A stretch of DNA of 64,000 bases from Ornithinimicrobium flavum. GTDB lineage: Bacteria; Actinomycetota; Actinomycetes; Actinomycetales; Dermatophilaceae. Shown in pieces: positions 9,054 through 19,570 of this stretch; positions within the stretch are counted from its first letter, which is position 1, and each line of letters begins with the position of its first letter. The position numbers and the translations under genes were made by a program. The stretch spans positions 1,612,001 through 1,676,000 of the forward strand of contig NZ_CP038213.1 in the NCBI RefSeq assembly GCF_004526345.1, in the 5' to 3' direction. The notes under the pieces were generated by a model. It had not been told where the DNA came from, ran no database searches, and worked only from the letters and a program-made list of their open reading frames with translations.

Positions 9054-9057
<4 letters not shown>
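8067..9057 (+). CDS. add: Adenosine deaminase family enzyme, frame break near the 3' end
   Basis: Zinc-dependent deaminase of adenosine (or another purine ring) in purine salvage. Seen: ELHVHLEGTL (first two zinc His), VAHAGEEG (third His, catalytic Glu), VDHGIRAL, and VNSDDPAYF (Asp pair). About 330 residues. The frame breaks at about 9003-9010, where one C seems to be extra. In the next frame the expected C-terminus RELEAEVEAWLRGEAR runs to TGA at 9055. Read literally, the frame instead fuses to the downstream gene as one 512-residue protein, which I think is an artefact. A GACGAT box lies 5 nt before the ATG. Confidence 0.85.
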
Positions 9058-9484
<427 letters not shown>

Positions 9485-9488
<4 letters not shown>

Positions 9489-9886
9489 GACGCCCGGCTG
9501 CCCCGGCGCCACCAGCCACCGCCGTAGAGCGCCCACACCACCAGCAGCGGCTGGAAGAAGAGCCGCACCAGCCGCTTGCGGTCGGTGTCCAGCCCGAAGG
9601 CGTCGGTCCCCTCGACGTACTGCGCGACGTTCCCGGGGAAGATGACGACGAAAAAGGCAGCCAGCAGACCGCCGAGAAGCCTCTTGTGCCGCGGGAGGGC
9701 GATGAAGGAGGCCCCCAGCGCGATCTCCACGACCCCTGAGCCCACGACCGTCAGGTCCTCGTCCAGCGGGAACCACTCGGGCACCTGCGCCTGGAACTCC
9801 TCGCGCTGACTGGTGAGGTGCAGCACCCCCGCTCCGACCATGGCTGTTCCGAGAGCAAGACGGGCGAGCGTGCGCAGCGCGGACAT
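9485..9886 (-). CDS. DoxX-like small membrane protein
   Basis: 133 residues with four predicted membrane helices: LARLALGTAMVGAGVLHL, VVGSGVVEIALGASFIAL, LLGGLLAAFFVVIFPGNV and LFFQPLLVVWALY. This is the layout of the DoxX/DoxD-like family of small integral membrane proteins, whose biochemical role is poorly defined. The GNVAQYVEG loop after helix 3 is typical of the family. It starts at ATG 9886 and its stop overlaps the end of the Asp-Ala-tail gene by 4 bp (convergent). Confidence 0.8.
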
Positions 9887-9995
9887 GGGCCGAGTCTAGG
9901 AGGGGGGCTGCGCTACCCTGCCACCGCGGGCTGCGGGAACCGTCGACAGGACGCGCACCCGGGGTGATGGCGGTCGGACGAAGAAGGGTGGGGCC

Positions 9996-10607
9996 ATGGA
10001 GAGCGAGCGGGAGGTCCACCTCGACCCCCGGCTCCCCGACCGGCTGCTGCCGATGGTGCGGCAGCGGCTGATGGTGACCTTGCGCCCCTCCGAGATCGTG
10101 CTGGGCATGTTCTCGGTCGCCCGGTTCCGCCGGGCGGTCTCCGTGCTGGTGGTGACCGACCTGCGACTGCTCACGCTGGGGGAGTCGGCTGAGGGTATGA
10201 CGATCGTCGACGAGCTGCTGCGGGCGGACGTGACGGACGTCAGGATCGAACGCAAGAGGGCGTTCAGCACCGGTGAGGTCACCGCGACGACGAGCGGGGG
10301 AGCCGTGGGACTGGGCATGCTCAACTACGACGACTCGACCTTCCTCCGGCTGGAGGAGGTGCTCGCCGCGCGGGCCGACGGCACGGCCCCGCCGATCCCG
10401 GTGCCGGGGTCGGCGACGGCGTCGGGCGCGGAGGTCGTCGACGAGCCCCGCACGGTCCTCGGCATGCCACGCCCACCGTCCGGTCACCCGCTCGTGGTGC
10501 ACCTCACCGCGCTGGCCGACCTGCACGGGCGGGGCGCCCTCACCGACGAGGAGTTCGCCCTGGCCAAGGCGCGGCTGCTGGCCGACCCCGAGGGCCCGCA
10601 CTCCTGA
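9996..10607 (+). CDS. SHOCT-domain protein with N-terminal PH-like domain
   Basis: 203 residues. Residues about 15-125 look like a bacterial PH-like beta-barrel (RLMVTLRPSEIVLGMFSV, VLVVTDLRLLTL, VTDVRIERKRAF). The last 35 residues, LTALADLHGRGALTDEEFALAKARLL, are a clear SHOCT (short C-terminal) domain, a helical module thought to mediate oligomerisation. A Pro/Ala-rich linker joins the two. No membrane helix is evident. The precise function is unknown. Confidence 0.8.
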   Translation: MESEREVHLDPRLPDRLLPMVRQRLMVTLRPSEIVLGMFSVARFRRAVSVLVVTDLRLLTLGESAEGMTIVDELLRADVTDVRIERKRAFSTGEVTATTSGGAVGLGMLNYDDSTFLRLEEVLAARADGTAPPIPVPGSATASGAEVVDEPRTVLGMPRPPSGHPLVVHLTALADLHGRGALTDEEFALAKARLLADPEGPHS

Positions 10608-10686
10608 CCCACGCCCCCGAATGCCTCCGGCGTCACAGACCCCAGCGCGACGGGCCCCGGCGCCACGGTCCACGGCACCGACGAGG

Positions 10687-12150
10687 TCAGAGGAGCAGGA
10701 CGTTCCACACGCCGAGGGCGAGCACCAGGACCAGGTCGACCGCGAGCACGGAGCGGGTCACGCGATGCAGCGACAGGGGCGGGTCCGCCCCGGCGCCCGC
10801 CCCGACCCCCGCAACACCCCCGGTACCGGCGGGCACGCTGCGCACGGCCAGGAGCACCCTGGCCGGGGAGGCCATGGTCAGCAGTCCGGCCGCGGCGTTC
10901 TGGACCCCGACGAACGCCACCACGGACACGCCCAGACCCTCGGCCACCGCCCCCTGGGCCGCGGCGAACATGGCGTTCGCGCCCGCACCGGACCCGGTGA
11001 GGAAGCCGCCGAAGGCGCCCACGGCAGGCCCGAGGAACAGGCCCAGCGACCCGGTGGCCTCGACGGCCCGGCCCAGCGGCTCGGTCAGGCCCCCCAGGAC
11101 CATGAGGACCCCGAGCAGGAGGAAGGCCGCGGTCGGCAGGGCCGTCTGCCGGCCCAGGTGCGCGACCTCGTGGACCAGCCCCCGCGCCGCCGCCCCGTCG
11201 ACGTCGAGCCGGCGCACGGCCACCACCCCGGCGACGACGAGCCAGACGGCGGGGGAGGCGAGGACGGCCCCGGCCCCGGAGAGGTCGAGGACGGAGACCG
11301 CCACCGTGCTCAGCAGGATCCCGACCAGCAGCACGGTGTAGGGCACGAGGGCTCGACGGACCTCGCGCGGCAGGGTCACCGTGGTGCCGTGGGCGCGGCG
11401 CCAGGCGAGGTGGGCCAGGACCGCCAGCAACCCGCCGAGGGCGCCGGAGGGCGCCATACCGACCAGGACGCTGGAGCCGAGGATGCCCGCGCCCAGGACG
11501 AGCCCGGAGGCGACGCCCGCAAGGACCGCCCCGGGGGTTCGGCCACCGGGGACCATCAGCACCGCGGCGACGCCCACCCCGACGGTCACCACCAGGTTGG
11601 GCCACGCGGTCGCGAGCCCCATCGCGTCCGCGCTCTCCCCGACGAGCCGGCCGGCCACGATGGTCCCGGGGCCCAACGCCCCCCACGGGACGGCGCACAG
11701 CCCCAGCAGCCCGAGCACCGCGGACCGGTGCGCGCTGAAGCCGGCGGCGGCCAGCAGGGGGACGCCGACCAGGACCCCGACCCCGAAGCCGGTGACCGAC
11801 TCCGCGAACGGCGTGACCCCGTGCACGACCAGCAGGGCCGTGGCGACGGGGCCTCCGGTGAGCCGGCCCAGCCATCCCGCCAGGACGTCCTGGGCGCCGG
11901 AGACCCCCAGCACCCGGGCCAGGGCGATCCCCGCCACGATGATGACGAGGACCTCGACCGCGGTGGGCAGCCACGCGACCAGCCCGGGCAGCACCTCCTC
12001 GGCGCGCTCGTCGAGGACCGTGAGGACGAGCAGGCCGGCGAGGACGATCCCCGCCGTCGCCGCCCGCAGCGCCGGCACCCGGAGCGCGAGCAGGACGGAG
12101 ACGACGAGGAGGGGAAGGGCGGCCAGCGCCGCCTCGGCCGCCCAGGTCAC
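10687..12150 (-). CDS. L-lactate permease family transporter
   Basis: 487 residues and at least twelve hydrophobic helices, matching the LctP/LldP lactate permease family, which imports L-lactate (and glycolate) by proton symport. The hallmark HGVTPFAESVTGFGVG is near residue 110, and late segments FLTGSGAGANAMFAAAQ and NAAAGLLTMASPARV are also typical. It starts at GTG 12150, overlapping the TGA of the upstream crotonase gene (GTGA), so the two are translationally coupled. Substrate choice between lactate and related acids cannot be decided. Confidence 0.9.
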   Translation of the reverse strand: MTWAAEAALAALPLLVVSVLLALRVPALRAATAGIVLAGLLVLTVLDERAEEVLPGLVAWLPTAVEVLVIIVAGIALARVLGVSGAQDVLAGWLGRLTGGPVATALLVVHGVTPFAESVTGFGVGVLVGVPLLAAAGFSAHRSAVLGLLGLCAVPWGALGPGTIVAGRLVGESADAMGLATAWPNLVVTVGVGVAAVLMVPGGRTPGAVLAGVASGLVLGAGILGSSVLVGMAPSGALGGLLAVLAHLAWRRAHGTTVTLPREVRRALVPYTVLLVGILLSTVAVSVLDLSGAGAVLASPAVWLVVAGVVAVRRLDVDGAAARGLVHEVAHLGRQTALPTAAFLLLGVLMVLGGLTEPLGRAVEATGSLGLFLGPAVGAFGGFLTGSGAGANAMFAAAQGAVAEGLGVSVVAFVGVQNAAAGLLTMASPARVLLAVRSVPAGTGGVAGVGAGAGADPPLSLHRVTRSVLAVDLVLVLALGVWNVLLL

Positions 12151-12916
12151 GAGCCGGTATGCGGTGGGAAGGCTCCGCGCATCGGCGCCGCGGCGCGGCG
12201 CACGGCCTGCTCCGGTGTCTCGCCCGGCCGCAGGTAGCTCTCACCCTCGGCAGCCACGCCGGGGCCACCCGCGTCTCGCCGTCGTGCGGCCTCCGCGGCG
12301 GCCAGGTCCTCCAGGGTGTCGTACCGGCCGTCGAGAAGGCCCAGCGCCAGCGCCTCCTCGCACGCGACGACATGACGGCCGTCGACGAGCCGTTCCGCCT
12401 CGTCGGCACCCACCAGCTGGTGCAGCCGCCAGCGGGTGAGGTCGTCCAGGGTCATCCCGTGGGTGCCGAAGGGGAAGACGAGCGACGGGGCGCCGATCGC
12501 GACCCGGCGGTCGCAGGCGAGCATGATCTCCACCCCGCCGCCCGCGCGCCACCCTCCACGACGGCCACGACCTCCCGACCGGTGGTGTGCAGCGACAGAA
12601 GGCACTCCACCACCCCGGAGACGAAGTCGTCAGCATGCTCCGGCGACTCCCGAGCCCAGCGCAGCGCTCCCAGGTCGGCCCCGGAGCAGAAGTAGCCGCC
12701 CGCTCCGACCACGTAGAGCGGCTCGCCCTCGGACGGCGCACCAGCCCCGGGCGGCGATGCACCCGCACGGCCCCGCTCGTCGGCCGACCGCAGGAGCGAG
12801 CCGAGCGCGCGCCACATCGGCAGGGTCAGCGCGTTGCGGCGCTCGGGGCGGTCCAGGACGATCGTCTCGCCCAGGGACGTCTGCTCGATGCGCACCACGC
12901 GGACATCCTGCCCCAC
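12147..12916 (-). CDS. Enoyl-CoA hydratase/isomerase (crotonase) with one frame break
   Basis: Crotonase-fold protein of about 256 residues after correction. The first frame gives LDRPERRNALTLPMW and GAGGYFCSGADLGAL (oxyanion-hole CoA motif). A second frame resumes with GGGVEIMLACDRRVAIG and runs to the stop. The join is at about 12535-12550, where the family expects EGGARGGGVEIML; one G seems to be missing in a GC-rich run. It is therefore either a sequence error or a recent pseudogene. The start is GTG 12916 or GTG 12898. It overlaps the lactate permease start. Confidence 0.78.
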
Positions 12917-12951
12917 GCATCAGGCCTCGCCCGGGGAGGGCCGGCGTCGGC

Positions 12952-14751
12952 TCAGGGCGTCGGACGGCCGGACGGGGTGCCTGGGACGGCGACGGGGATC
13001 GCGTGCACGCCCCCGTCGACCCGCAGCACGAGCACCTGACCGTCGCCACCCCCGGCCCCCGTGGTCGGGGCGGGGAGGGCCTCCAGCGCCGCGACGACCT
13101 CGGCGGCGGACGGGCCGGCGGACCCGTCCAGCGGTGCCCACTGCTGCAGCTCGCTCCCCGTCCGACCGCCCACGGCGGCCAGCTCGGAGCGGGACAGCGC
13201 ACCGACGAGCAGGACACGGCGGCGCGCGGGCGAGGTGGCGGGGTGGACCGTGATCTGCTCGGACTCCTCGCGGTCGGCCCGGAAGATCGTCCAGTGGTAG
13301 GCCGACAGCAGCGAGGTGGTGAGCAGGATCCCCAGCGGGAAGCGGATGCGGCGCAGCGTCTCCACGCCCGCCTCGCCCGCCAGCACGTCGGTCAGCACGA
13401 GGTAGACCAGCACGAGGAGCGAGACCACGGCGGCGATCCCCATGACGCCGAAGAGCACGAGCAGGTAGGTGCGGCGGGTCACCGACCGCAGCTCACCGGC
13501 CGGGTCGGCTCCCCGGGCGCCCTGCGCGAGCCGCCAGTGCCACAGCCACAGCGGGATCCCCACCGCCAGCAGCACCAGGGCAGCCAGCAGGGTGTTGACC
13601 GCGCTGCCCTCGACGACCAGGTCACCACCCGCGGCGATCGCCTCGACGACCGTGACGAGCACCATGACCAGGCCGCCGGCGGCGGCGAGCAGGCCGACGG
13701 CGGACATGAGGTACTCGTAGACGCGCCGGACCTCGGTGCGTTCGCCCGCACGCCCGGCCTCCAGGACGGCCTGGTGGTACCACCAGACCACCAGCCCCGC
13801 GACGGCCGCGCCGAAGGTGGCGGGGGCGGCGGCGAAGTGCTCGGTCGCCTCGCTCGTGCGGGGGTCGCCCACCAGCCAGACGAGCACCTGGTGCAGCACG
13901 ACGCTGAGCGAGGTCACCGCCAGCAGCAGGCCACCGCCGACGCCCGCGAGCAGGACCAGCGTCAGCCACCCGGTCGTGCGCGGCCCCCGGACGAGGTCGA
14001 GGAGCCAGTGGACGGTCCAGGCCGCCGCCCCCACGAGCAGCAGGGCGCCGGCGCGCAGCAGGGGATCGGCGTCGCTGCCGACGATCGACTCGCCCTGCAG
14101 CCCGGTCAGCAGCCGGAAGGAGGCCCCGACCAGCGCGGCCAGCCCGTAGGTGGCCACCGCCAGGCCGACGAGGGCGGACAGCAGGTCCCGCAGCCGCAGA
14201 TGCTCCCGCGGCGTGCCCTGGCGGCCCCACCACAGGTGCCCGCCCCACACCACCGTCCAGACGACGGCCAGGGCGACGGGGCTCCCGGTGAGCTCCCGGA
14301 CGCCCGTCAGCGCCCAGAGGGTCTGGGTCCAGCCCACGACGGCGGTGACCAGCGCGACGAGGCCGGCCAGGGTCAGGTAGGCCGCCCAGCCCAGCGAGGC
14401 GAGCTCGCGCCGGTCGGCGGCCGCCCGCCGCCACGTCCACCACGCCAGACCGAGCCACAGCGGCAGGGCGATGAGGGTGAAGGTGAGCTGGAGCGCGAGG
14501 GTGCTCTCGTCCCGCGCCACGACGTCCCCGCCGACGAGACGGTCCAGGCCGCGGCCGAGCAGGCCGGTGACCCCCGAGGCCGCGGCGACCAGCAGGCCGA
14601 GCAGCAGGAGGTACTGGAAGAAGCGGCGCACCGACTGGCCGGAGCTGCCGGGCGCGGCGTGCGGGTCGGCCTCGTGACGGCGGCGGACGAGCACGACCAC
14701 GCCCACGACCGCTGCGACAAGGGCCAGCGGGAGGAGCAGGCCGACGATCAT
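12952..14751 (-). CDS. Large polytopic membrane protein with internal repeats (DUF5671-like)
   Basis: 599 residues with roughly twelve to fourteen membrane helices, followed by a soluble C-terminal tail of about 110 residues. Four related units recur, each opening with an RR/LR-x2-Y/F-x-Y-L pattern before a two-helix hairpin: VRRFFQYLLLLGLL, LRDLLSALVGLAVA, VRRVYEYLMSAVGLL and TRRTYLLVLFGVMG. This resembles DUF5671 proteins of actinobacteria. The start at ATG 14751 overlaps the upstream stop (ATGA), so it is coupled to the 150-residue gene. Function unknown. Confidence 0.7.
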   Translation of the reverse strand: MIVGLLLPLALVAAVVGVVVLVRRRHEADPHAAPGSSGQSVRRFFQYLLLLGLLVAAASGVTGLLGRGLDRLVGGDVVARDESTLALQLTFTLIALPLWLGLAWWTWRRAAADRRELASLGWAAYLTLAGLVALVTAVVGWTQTLWALTGVRELTGSPVALAVVWTVVWGGHLWWGRQGTPREHLRLRDLLSALVGLAVATYGLAALVGASFRLLTGLQGESIVGSDADPLLRAGALLLVGAAAWTVHWLLDLVRGPRTTGWLTLVLLAGVGGGLLLAVTSLSVVLHQVLVWLVGDPRTSEATEHFAAAPATFGAAVAGLVVWWYHQAVLEAGRAGERTEVRRVYEYLMSAVGLLAAAGGLVMVLVTVVEAIAAGGDLVVEGSAVNTLLAALVLLAVGIPLWLWHWRLAQGARGADPAGELRSVTRRTYLLVLFGVMGIAAVVSLLVLVYLVLTDVLAGEAGVETLRRIRFPLGILLTTSLLSAYHWTIFRADREESEQITVHPATSPARRRVLLVGALSRSELAAVGGRTGSELQQWAPLDGSAGPSAAEVVAALEALPAPTTGAGGGDGQVLVLRVDGGVHAIPVAVPGTPSGRPTP

Positions 14752-15200
14752 GGACGCCACCCCTCGCCGCAGCCGTACATGGGCCAGGGTGCTCCGGTGA
14801 TGGCCCAGTCGACGGAGCCGTCGGACCGGGCCAGGCGGAAGGTCTCCTCCTGGGTCCACTCACCCTGGAAGGGACCGTCACCGCCGCGGACGAAGTCGAG
14901 GCGGACCGTGGCACGGTCGCCGTCGGTCCTGCTGTCCCGCAGCACGACCCGGTTGGCAGGCTCGGCGAAGGCCTGCTCCAGGTCCTCGACGGTGCACCCG
15001 GAGTCGGCGGCGAGGTGGGCGGCGGCCGCGTCCACGTCACCGTCGTACACGGCCGCGACGTAGTCCTGCACCACCGCCTCGGGGGAGCCCGGCGGCAGGT
15101 CGGCCCGGTCGCGGGTCGCCGAGACGACCCCGGCCACGACGGCCAGCAGCACGAGGACGCCCACCACGACGGCCAGCACCTTCCCGGCCCGACTGTTCAT
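14748..15200 (-). CDS. Membrane-anchored protein with NTF2-like outer domain
   Basis: 150 residues. Residues 8-28 (VLAVVVGVLVLLAVVAGVVSA) form one signal-anchor helix. The remainder (PEAVVQDYVAAVYDGDVDAAAAHL to the C-terminus) has the helix-then-strands pattern of NTF2-like DUF4878-type domains, with two or three Cys (EDLEQ-side Cys and the C-terminal MYGCGEGWRP) that could pair outside the cell. It is translationally coupled to the large membrane protein, so they may act together. Function unknown. Confidence 0.65.
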   Translation of the reverse strand: MNSRAGKVLAVVVGVLVLLAVVAGVVSATRDRADLPPGSPEAVVQDYVAAVYDGDVDAAAAHLAADSGCTVEDLEQAFAEPANRVVLRDSRTDGDRATVRLDFVRGGDGPFQGEWTQEETFRLARSDGSVDWAITGAPWPMYGCGEGWRP

Positions 15201-15274
15201 ACCGCCATCGTCCCACCTCAGCGGGCGTGCGTGGGGGAGATCACGGGGGTGACGTGCGTCATCCCCGCGGGTGC

Positions 15275-16768
15275 TCAGCGGCGGCCGCGACCCCCGCCGG
15301 AGGAGGTGGAGAAGGCGACGACCGACCCGCCGGAGCTGGCTGCCGCGCGCCGACCGCCGGAGCGCGACTGCCCCTGGCCCCCGGCCTGACCACGGCGGTC
15401 CGCACCGGCCTGGGACCGGCCCCGACCCTGCCCGCCAGCGCCCTGACGACCGGTGCGCTGGCCCGACCCCCCGCGCGAGGAGGAGGGGGCGCCGGAGGAC
15501 TGGCCCCGGCCGCGCCCCCCACCGCCGCCGGAGCCGCCGCGGCCCGGACGGGACGAGCCCTGGGGCGGGACCTCGACGGCATACCCGCCCGGCACGAGCG
15601 TGCGCTCACCGGGAGCCAGGTCGCTCAGCAGCGGGTGACGACGGTCGACGCGCGTGGTGACCGGCTTGATGCCGGCCGCGCGGGTCAGGGACCGGACGTC
15701 GCGGACCTGGTCGTCGGTCATGAGCGTGACCACGGTGCCCTCGTTGCCGGCGCGCGCGGTGCGGCCGGAGCGGTGCAGGTAGGCCTTGTGCTCGACCGGC
15801 GGGTCGGCGTGGACGACCAGGGCGACGTCATCGACGTGGATGCCGCGGGCGGCGATGTCGGTCGCGACCAGGGTGGGGGCCTGGCCGGAGGAGAAGGCGT
15901 CCAGGTTGCGGACGCGGGCGTTCTGGCTGAGGTTGCCGTGCAGGTCCACCGCGGGGACGCCGGCCGCGTTGAGCTGCTTGGCCAGCTTCTTGGCGCCGTG
16001 CTTGGTACGGGTGAACATGATGACCTTGCCGGGGGCGGCCCCCAGGTCGGTGAGCACGTGCACGCGCTCGGCGGCGTCGACGTGCAGCACGTGGTGGGTC
16101 ATCGCGGAGACCGGCGACTGGGCGGAGTCGGCATGGTGGGTCACCGGGGCGTCCAGGTAGCGCTTGACGAGCACGTCGATGGCGCCGTCGAGGGTGGCCG
16201 AGAAGAGCATGCGCTGACCGCGACGGGGGGTGCGGTCCAGGAGGCGCTTGACGGCGGGCAGGAAGCCCAGGTCGGACATGTGGTCCGCCTCGTCGAGCAC
16301 GGTGACCTGGATGTGGCCCAGGTCGACGTGGCCCTGACCGATGAGGTCCTCGAGGCGGCCCGGCGTGGCGACGAGGACGTCGACGCCGGCCTGCAGGGCG
16401 CGGACCTGAGGGTTCTGGCCGACGCCGCCGAAGATGGTGAGGGTGGACAGGCCGGCCACCTGGGCCAGCGGGGCCAGCGACTCCTCGATCTGACGGGCCA
16501 GCTCCCGGGTGGGGGCCAGCACGAGGGCCCGGGGGGCACGGCCCCGGCGCGCGGTGGCGGCCCGGTCGGCCATGAGGCGCGTCGTGAGCGGCAGCAGGAA
16601 GGCGTAGGTCTTGCCGGAGCCGGTGCGGCCGCGGCCCAGGACGTCCCGGCCCGCGAGCGAGTCGGGGAGGGTGGCGGCCTGGATGGGGGTGGGGCTGGTG
16701 ATCCCGCGCTCGTTCAGCGCCGAGAGCAGGGAAGCGGGCACGCCGAGGTCGGCGAAGCTGGAGGTCAC
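15275..16768 (-). CDS. DEAD-box ATP-dependent RNA helicase
   Basis: 497 residues with a full helicase motif set: Q motif (GITSPTPIQ), motif I GRGRTGSGKT (45-54), PTRELA, TPGR, DEAD, SAT, and HRSGRTAR (motif VI). From about residue 390 the protein becomes a Gly/Ser/Arg-rich tail of about 100 residues (repeated GGGGRGRG, RGGSGQ), which in such helicases binds RNA non-specifically. It probably acts in ribosome assembly or RNA turnover. It starts at GTG 16768 without a strong ribosome-binding site. A hairpin at 16837-16857 separates it from the topoisomerase gene upstream. Confidence 0.95.
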   Translation of the reverse strand: MTSSFADLGVPASLLSALNERGITSPTPIQAATLPDSLAGRDVLGRGRTGSGKTYAFLLPLTTRLMADRAATARRGRAPRALVLAPTRELARQIEESLAPLAQVAGLSTLTIFGGVGQNPQVRALQAGVDVLVATPGRLEDLIGQGHVDLGHIQVTVLDEADHMSDLGFLPAVKRLLDRTPRRGQRMLFSATLDGAIDVLVKRYLDAPVTHHADSAQSPVSAMTHHVLHVDAAERVHVLTDLGAAPGKVIMFTRTKHGAKKLAKQLNAAGVPAVDLHGNLSQNARVRNLDAFSSGQAPTLVATDIAARGIHVDDVALVVHADPPVEHKAYLHRSGRTARAGNEGTVVTLMTDDQVRDVRSLTRAAGIKPVTTRVDRRHPLLSDLAPGERTLVPGGYAVEVPPQGSSRPGRGGSGGGGGRGRGQSSGAPSSSRGGSGQRTGRQGAGGQGRGRSQAGADRRGQAGGQGQSRSGGRRAAASSGGSVVAFSTSSGGGRGRR

Positions 16769-16836
16769 AGAGAGAGTCTTTCGAGACGTATGCGGCGTCT
16801 CACCCGGCGCGCAGGCCCGGGGGCGGCGCGACCTTA

Positions 16837-16857
16837 GCCGGCCCGTTGGGGGCCGGC
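16837..16857 (-). terminator. GC hairpin between topoisomerase and helicase genes
   Basis: GCCGGCCC and GGGCCGGC, an 8-bp perfect stem with 5-nt loop GTTGG. It lies about 73 bp beyond the stop of the topoisomerase gene and 69 bp before the helicase start. No U-run follows, as is common for actinobacterial terminators. Confidence 0.5.
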
Positions 16858-16929
16858 ATGATCAAGCGCCCCGAGGTGAGACGGTGCGAGGGCGCTGGGA
16901 CCATCGTACCTGCTCAGGGTCTCGTGGGC

Positions 16930-19422
16930 CTATTCGGACGCGCCGGGTCCGACCGCGGCGACGGGTGCGGCGGCCGGCACGCCCGACCCGTCCCGCTTGT
17001 CACCGGTCTCGGGCAGCTCGACCGGGACCCCGCTGCTCGCGGCGGCCCGCGGGGGTGCCGCGCCGGCCCACCCGAGCATCAGGGCGCCCTCGCCCCGCAG
17101 GAAGCGGTGGCACCGGACACCACCGGTCGCGCGACCCTTGGCGGGGTAGGCCCACAGGTCGGTGACCTTGACCGATCCCGGCTCCGAGCCGGGCAGGGCC
17201 CCGGCCGGCCCGGCGACCGTGACGACGGCGTTCTCGACGGCGGGGTCGACGGCGGTGAAGGACACGACGCTCGCCCCGGGCGAGAGCTTCATCCCGGCGA
17301 CGCCACCGCCCGACCGCCCCTGGGGGCGGACGACCGCGGCGGGGAAGTGCAGCAGCTGGGCGTCGGAGGAGATGAGGACCAGCGACTCCTCCCCGGTGCC
17401 CAGCTCGACCGCACCGACGACGGTGTCCCCGTCCTTGAGCCCGACCACCTCGAACACCTCCCGGTTGGACGGGTAGTCGGGGTTGACCCGCTTGACCACC
17501 CCCTGGGCCGTGCCCAGCGCCAGCCCCGCGCCGTCGCCGGTGAGGGTGCACAGGGTCAGCGCCTTCTCCCCCGGCGGTAGGTCGAGGTAGGCCGACAGGG
17601 GGGCGCCGCCGGAGAGGTCGGGGGAGTCGGCGGTGGGCGGAAGGGTGGGCAGCTCGACGACCGAGAGGCGGTGCACCCGCCCCGCGCTGGTGACCACGCC
17701 CACGTGCCCGCGGGCGGTGGTGAGGACGCTGGACAGGAGCACGTCGTGCTTCTTGCGGCGCCCACCGGTGCCGAGCTCCTCGCCGCTCGTCGTGCGGGCC
17801 AGCAGCCCGGTGGAGGAGAGCAGCACCCGGCACGGGTCGTCCGCCACCTCGAGGTCGGCGCCCGCGGCCGACCGGCCGGCGGCCAGGGTGGCGGCGGACG
17901 ACATACCCTGCGCCCCGGAGGACTCGAGCAGGACGGTGCGGCGCTGGGTGCCGTGCTCCCGAGCGACCTCGGCCAGCTCGTCGGAGACCACGGTGAGGAG
18001 CAGCTGCCGGTCGGCGAGGATCGCCTGCAGCCGCTCGATCTCACGCTGCAGCTCGTCGCGCTCGGTCTCCAGCTCGAGGCGGGAGAACTTCGTGAGCCGG
18101 CGCAGCTGCAGGTCCAGGATGTGGTTGGCCTGGATCTCGGAGAGGTCGAAGACCTGCATCAGGCGGGTGCGGGCGGTGGCGACGTCCTCGGCGGCGCGGA
18201 TGAGCTGGATGACCTCGTCGATGTCGAGGATCGCGACGAGCAGGCCCTCGACCAGGTGGAGGCGGTCCTGCTTCCTGCCCAGCCGGTGCTCGGTGCGCCG
18301 GCGCACGACGTCGGTGCGGAAGTCGACGTAGACCTGGAGCAGCTCGCGCAGGCCCAGCGTGCGGGGCTGCCCCTCGACCAGGGCCACGTTGTTGATGCCG
18401 AAGGACTCCTCCATCGGGGTCAGCCGGTAGAGCTCCTCGAGCACCGCCTCGGGGTTGAAGCCGGTCTTGATCTCGATGACCAGCTGCATGCCCTTGGTGC
18501 GGTCGGTCAGGTCGATGATGTCGGAGATGCCCTGCAGCTTCTTGGACTGCACCAGCTGCTTGACCTTCTCGATCACCTTCTCCGGGCCGACGAGGTAGGG
18601 CAGCTCGGTGACGACGATGCCCTTCTTGCGGGCCGTGACGTTCTCGATCCGTGCGCTGGCGCGGGTGCGGAAGGAGCCGCGTCCGGACTCGTAGGCCTCC
18701 CGGATGCCGTCGAGCCCCACGATCCGCCCACCCAGTGGCAGGTCGGGGCCGGGCACGAAGCGCATGAGGGCGTCCAGGTCGGCCTCGGGGTGGGCGATGA
18801 GGTGCCGGGCGGCACCGACGACCTCCACGAGGTTGTGCGGCGGCATGTTGGTCGCCATCCCGACCGCGATGCCGGTCGCCCCGTTGACGAGCAGGTTGGG
18901 GTAGGCGGCCGGTAGCACCTCGGGCTGGAGGAGCTGGTCGTCGTAGTTGGGGACGAAGTCGACGGTGCTCTCGTCCAGGCTCGCCGTCATGAGCAACGCG
19001 GCCGAGGCCATCCGGGCCTCGGTGTAGCGGCTGGCGGCGGGGCCGTCGTCGAGGGAGCCGAAGTTGCCGTGCCCGTCCACCAGCGGGAGCCGCATGGTGA
19101 ACGGCTGCGCCATGCGCACCATCGCGTCGTAGATCGCGGTGTCCCCGTGCGGGTGGTACTTACCCATGACCTCGCCCACCACGCGCGAACACTTGACGTG
19201 ACCACGGTCGGGGCGCAGCCCCAGCTCGGTCATGGCGTAGAGGATCCGGCGCTGGACCGGCTTGAGCCCGTCGCGGGCGTCCGGGAGGGCGCGGGAGTAG
19301 ATGACCGAGTAGGCGTACTCCAGGAACGCGCCCTCCATCTCCTCCTGGACGTCGACCTCGACGATCTTCTCCTCGACATCGAAGAGGTCCTCGCTCTGCG
19401 GGCGCGTGCGGCGGCGGGCCAT
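16930..19422 (-). CDS. parC: DNA topoisomerase IV/gyrase subunit A (ParC-type)
   Basis: 830 residues; cuts and rejoins DNA in a type IIA topoisomerase. The catalytic Tyr133 is in SRYTEARM, and [10 protein letters not shown] (90-99) forms the quinolone-contact helix with Thr95 at the usual Ser position. A coiled-coil tower and a C-terminal beta-pinwheel follow. The classic GyrA box (QRRGGKG) is not visible, which favours a ParC-like decatenase over gyrase; naming it parC is an inference. No subunit B gene is in the window. It starts at ATG 19422. The last about 60 residues are Ala/Gly/Pro-rich. Confidence 0.9.
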   Translation of the reverse strand: MARRRTRPQSEDLFDVEEKIVEVDVQEEMEGAFLEYAYSVIYSRALPDARDGLKPVQRRILYAMTELGLRPDRGHVKCSRVVGEVMGKYHPHGDTAIYDAMVRMAQPFTMRLPLVDGHGNFGSLDDGPAASRYTEARMASAALLMTASLDESTVDFVPNYDDQLLQPEVLPAAYPNLLVNGATGIAVGMATNMPPHNLVEVVGAARHLIAHPEADLDALMRFVPGPDLPLGGRIVGLDGIREAYESGRGSFRTRASARIENVTARKKGIVVTELPYLVGPEKVIEKVKQLVQSKKLQGISDIIDLTDRTKGMQLVIEIKTGFNPEAVLEELYRLTPMEESFGINNVALVEGQPRTLGLRELLQVYVDFRTDVVRRRTEHRLGRKQDRLHLVEGLLVAILDIDEVIQLIRAAEDVATARTRLMQVFDLSEIQANHILDLQLRRLTKFSRLELETERDELQREIERLQAILADRQLLLTVVSDELAEVAREHGTQRRTVLLESSGAQGMSSAATLAAGRSAAGADLEVADDPCRVLLSSTGLLARTTSGEELGTGGRRKKHDVLLSSVLTTARGHVGVVTSAGRVHRLSVVELPTLPPTADSPDLSGGAPLSAYLDLPPGEKALTLCTLTGDGAGLALGTAQGVVKRVNPDYPSNREVFEVVGLKDGDTVVGAVELGTGEESLVLISSDAQLLHFPAAVVRPQGRSGGGVAGMKLSPGASVVSFTAVDPAVENAVVTVAGPAGALPGSEPGSVKVTDLWAYPAKGRATGGVRCHRFLRGEGALMLGWAGAAPPRAAASSGVPVELPETGDKRDGSGVPAAAPVAAVGPGASE

Positions 19423-19541
19423 GGGTCGGTCGTGCTCCTGTGCTGGGGTCCTCGAGGGCGTGCGGTCCGCCTCAGGGTATGCGGTGCGCCCCGGCAGGCC
19501 GCGCAGGCGCGGCCCGTCCCGGGCCGCCGGTCCCTTGCGCG

Positions 19542-19565
19542 ACAAGGTAGAGGGGAGTACCTTGT
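19542..19565 (+). promoter_or_regulatory. PadR operator, perfect inverted repeat
   Basis: ACAAGGTA and TACCTTGT flank an 8-nt spacer. It ends 5 nt before the padR ATG and contains the GGGGAG ribosome-binding site in its spacer. PadR proteins bind such two-fold repeats, so autorepression is the simplest reading. Confidence 0.7.
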
Positions 19566-19570
19566 GACGC

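Noticed and set aside
19137..19166. Thr at the quinolone-contact Ser position of the topoisomerase as a resistance mutation.
   Set aside because: Natural variation at this site is common among ParC/GyrA proteins, and no wild-type reference is available here.
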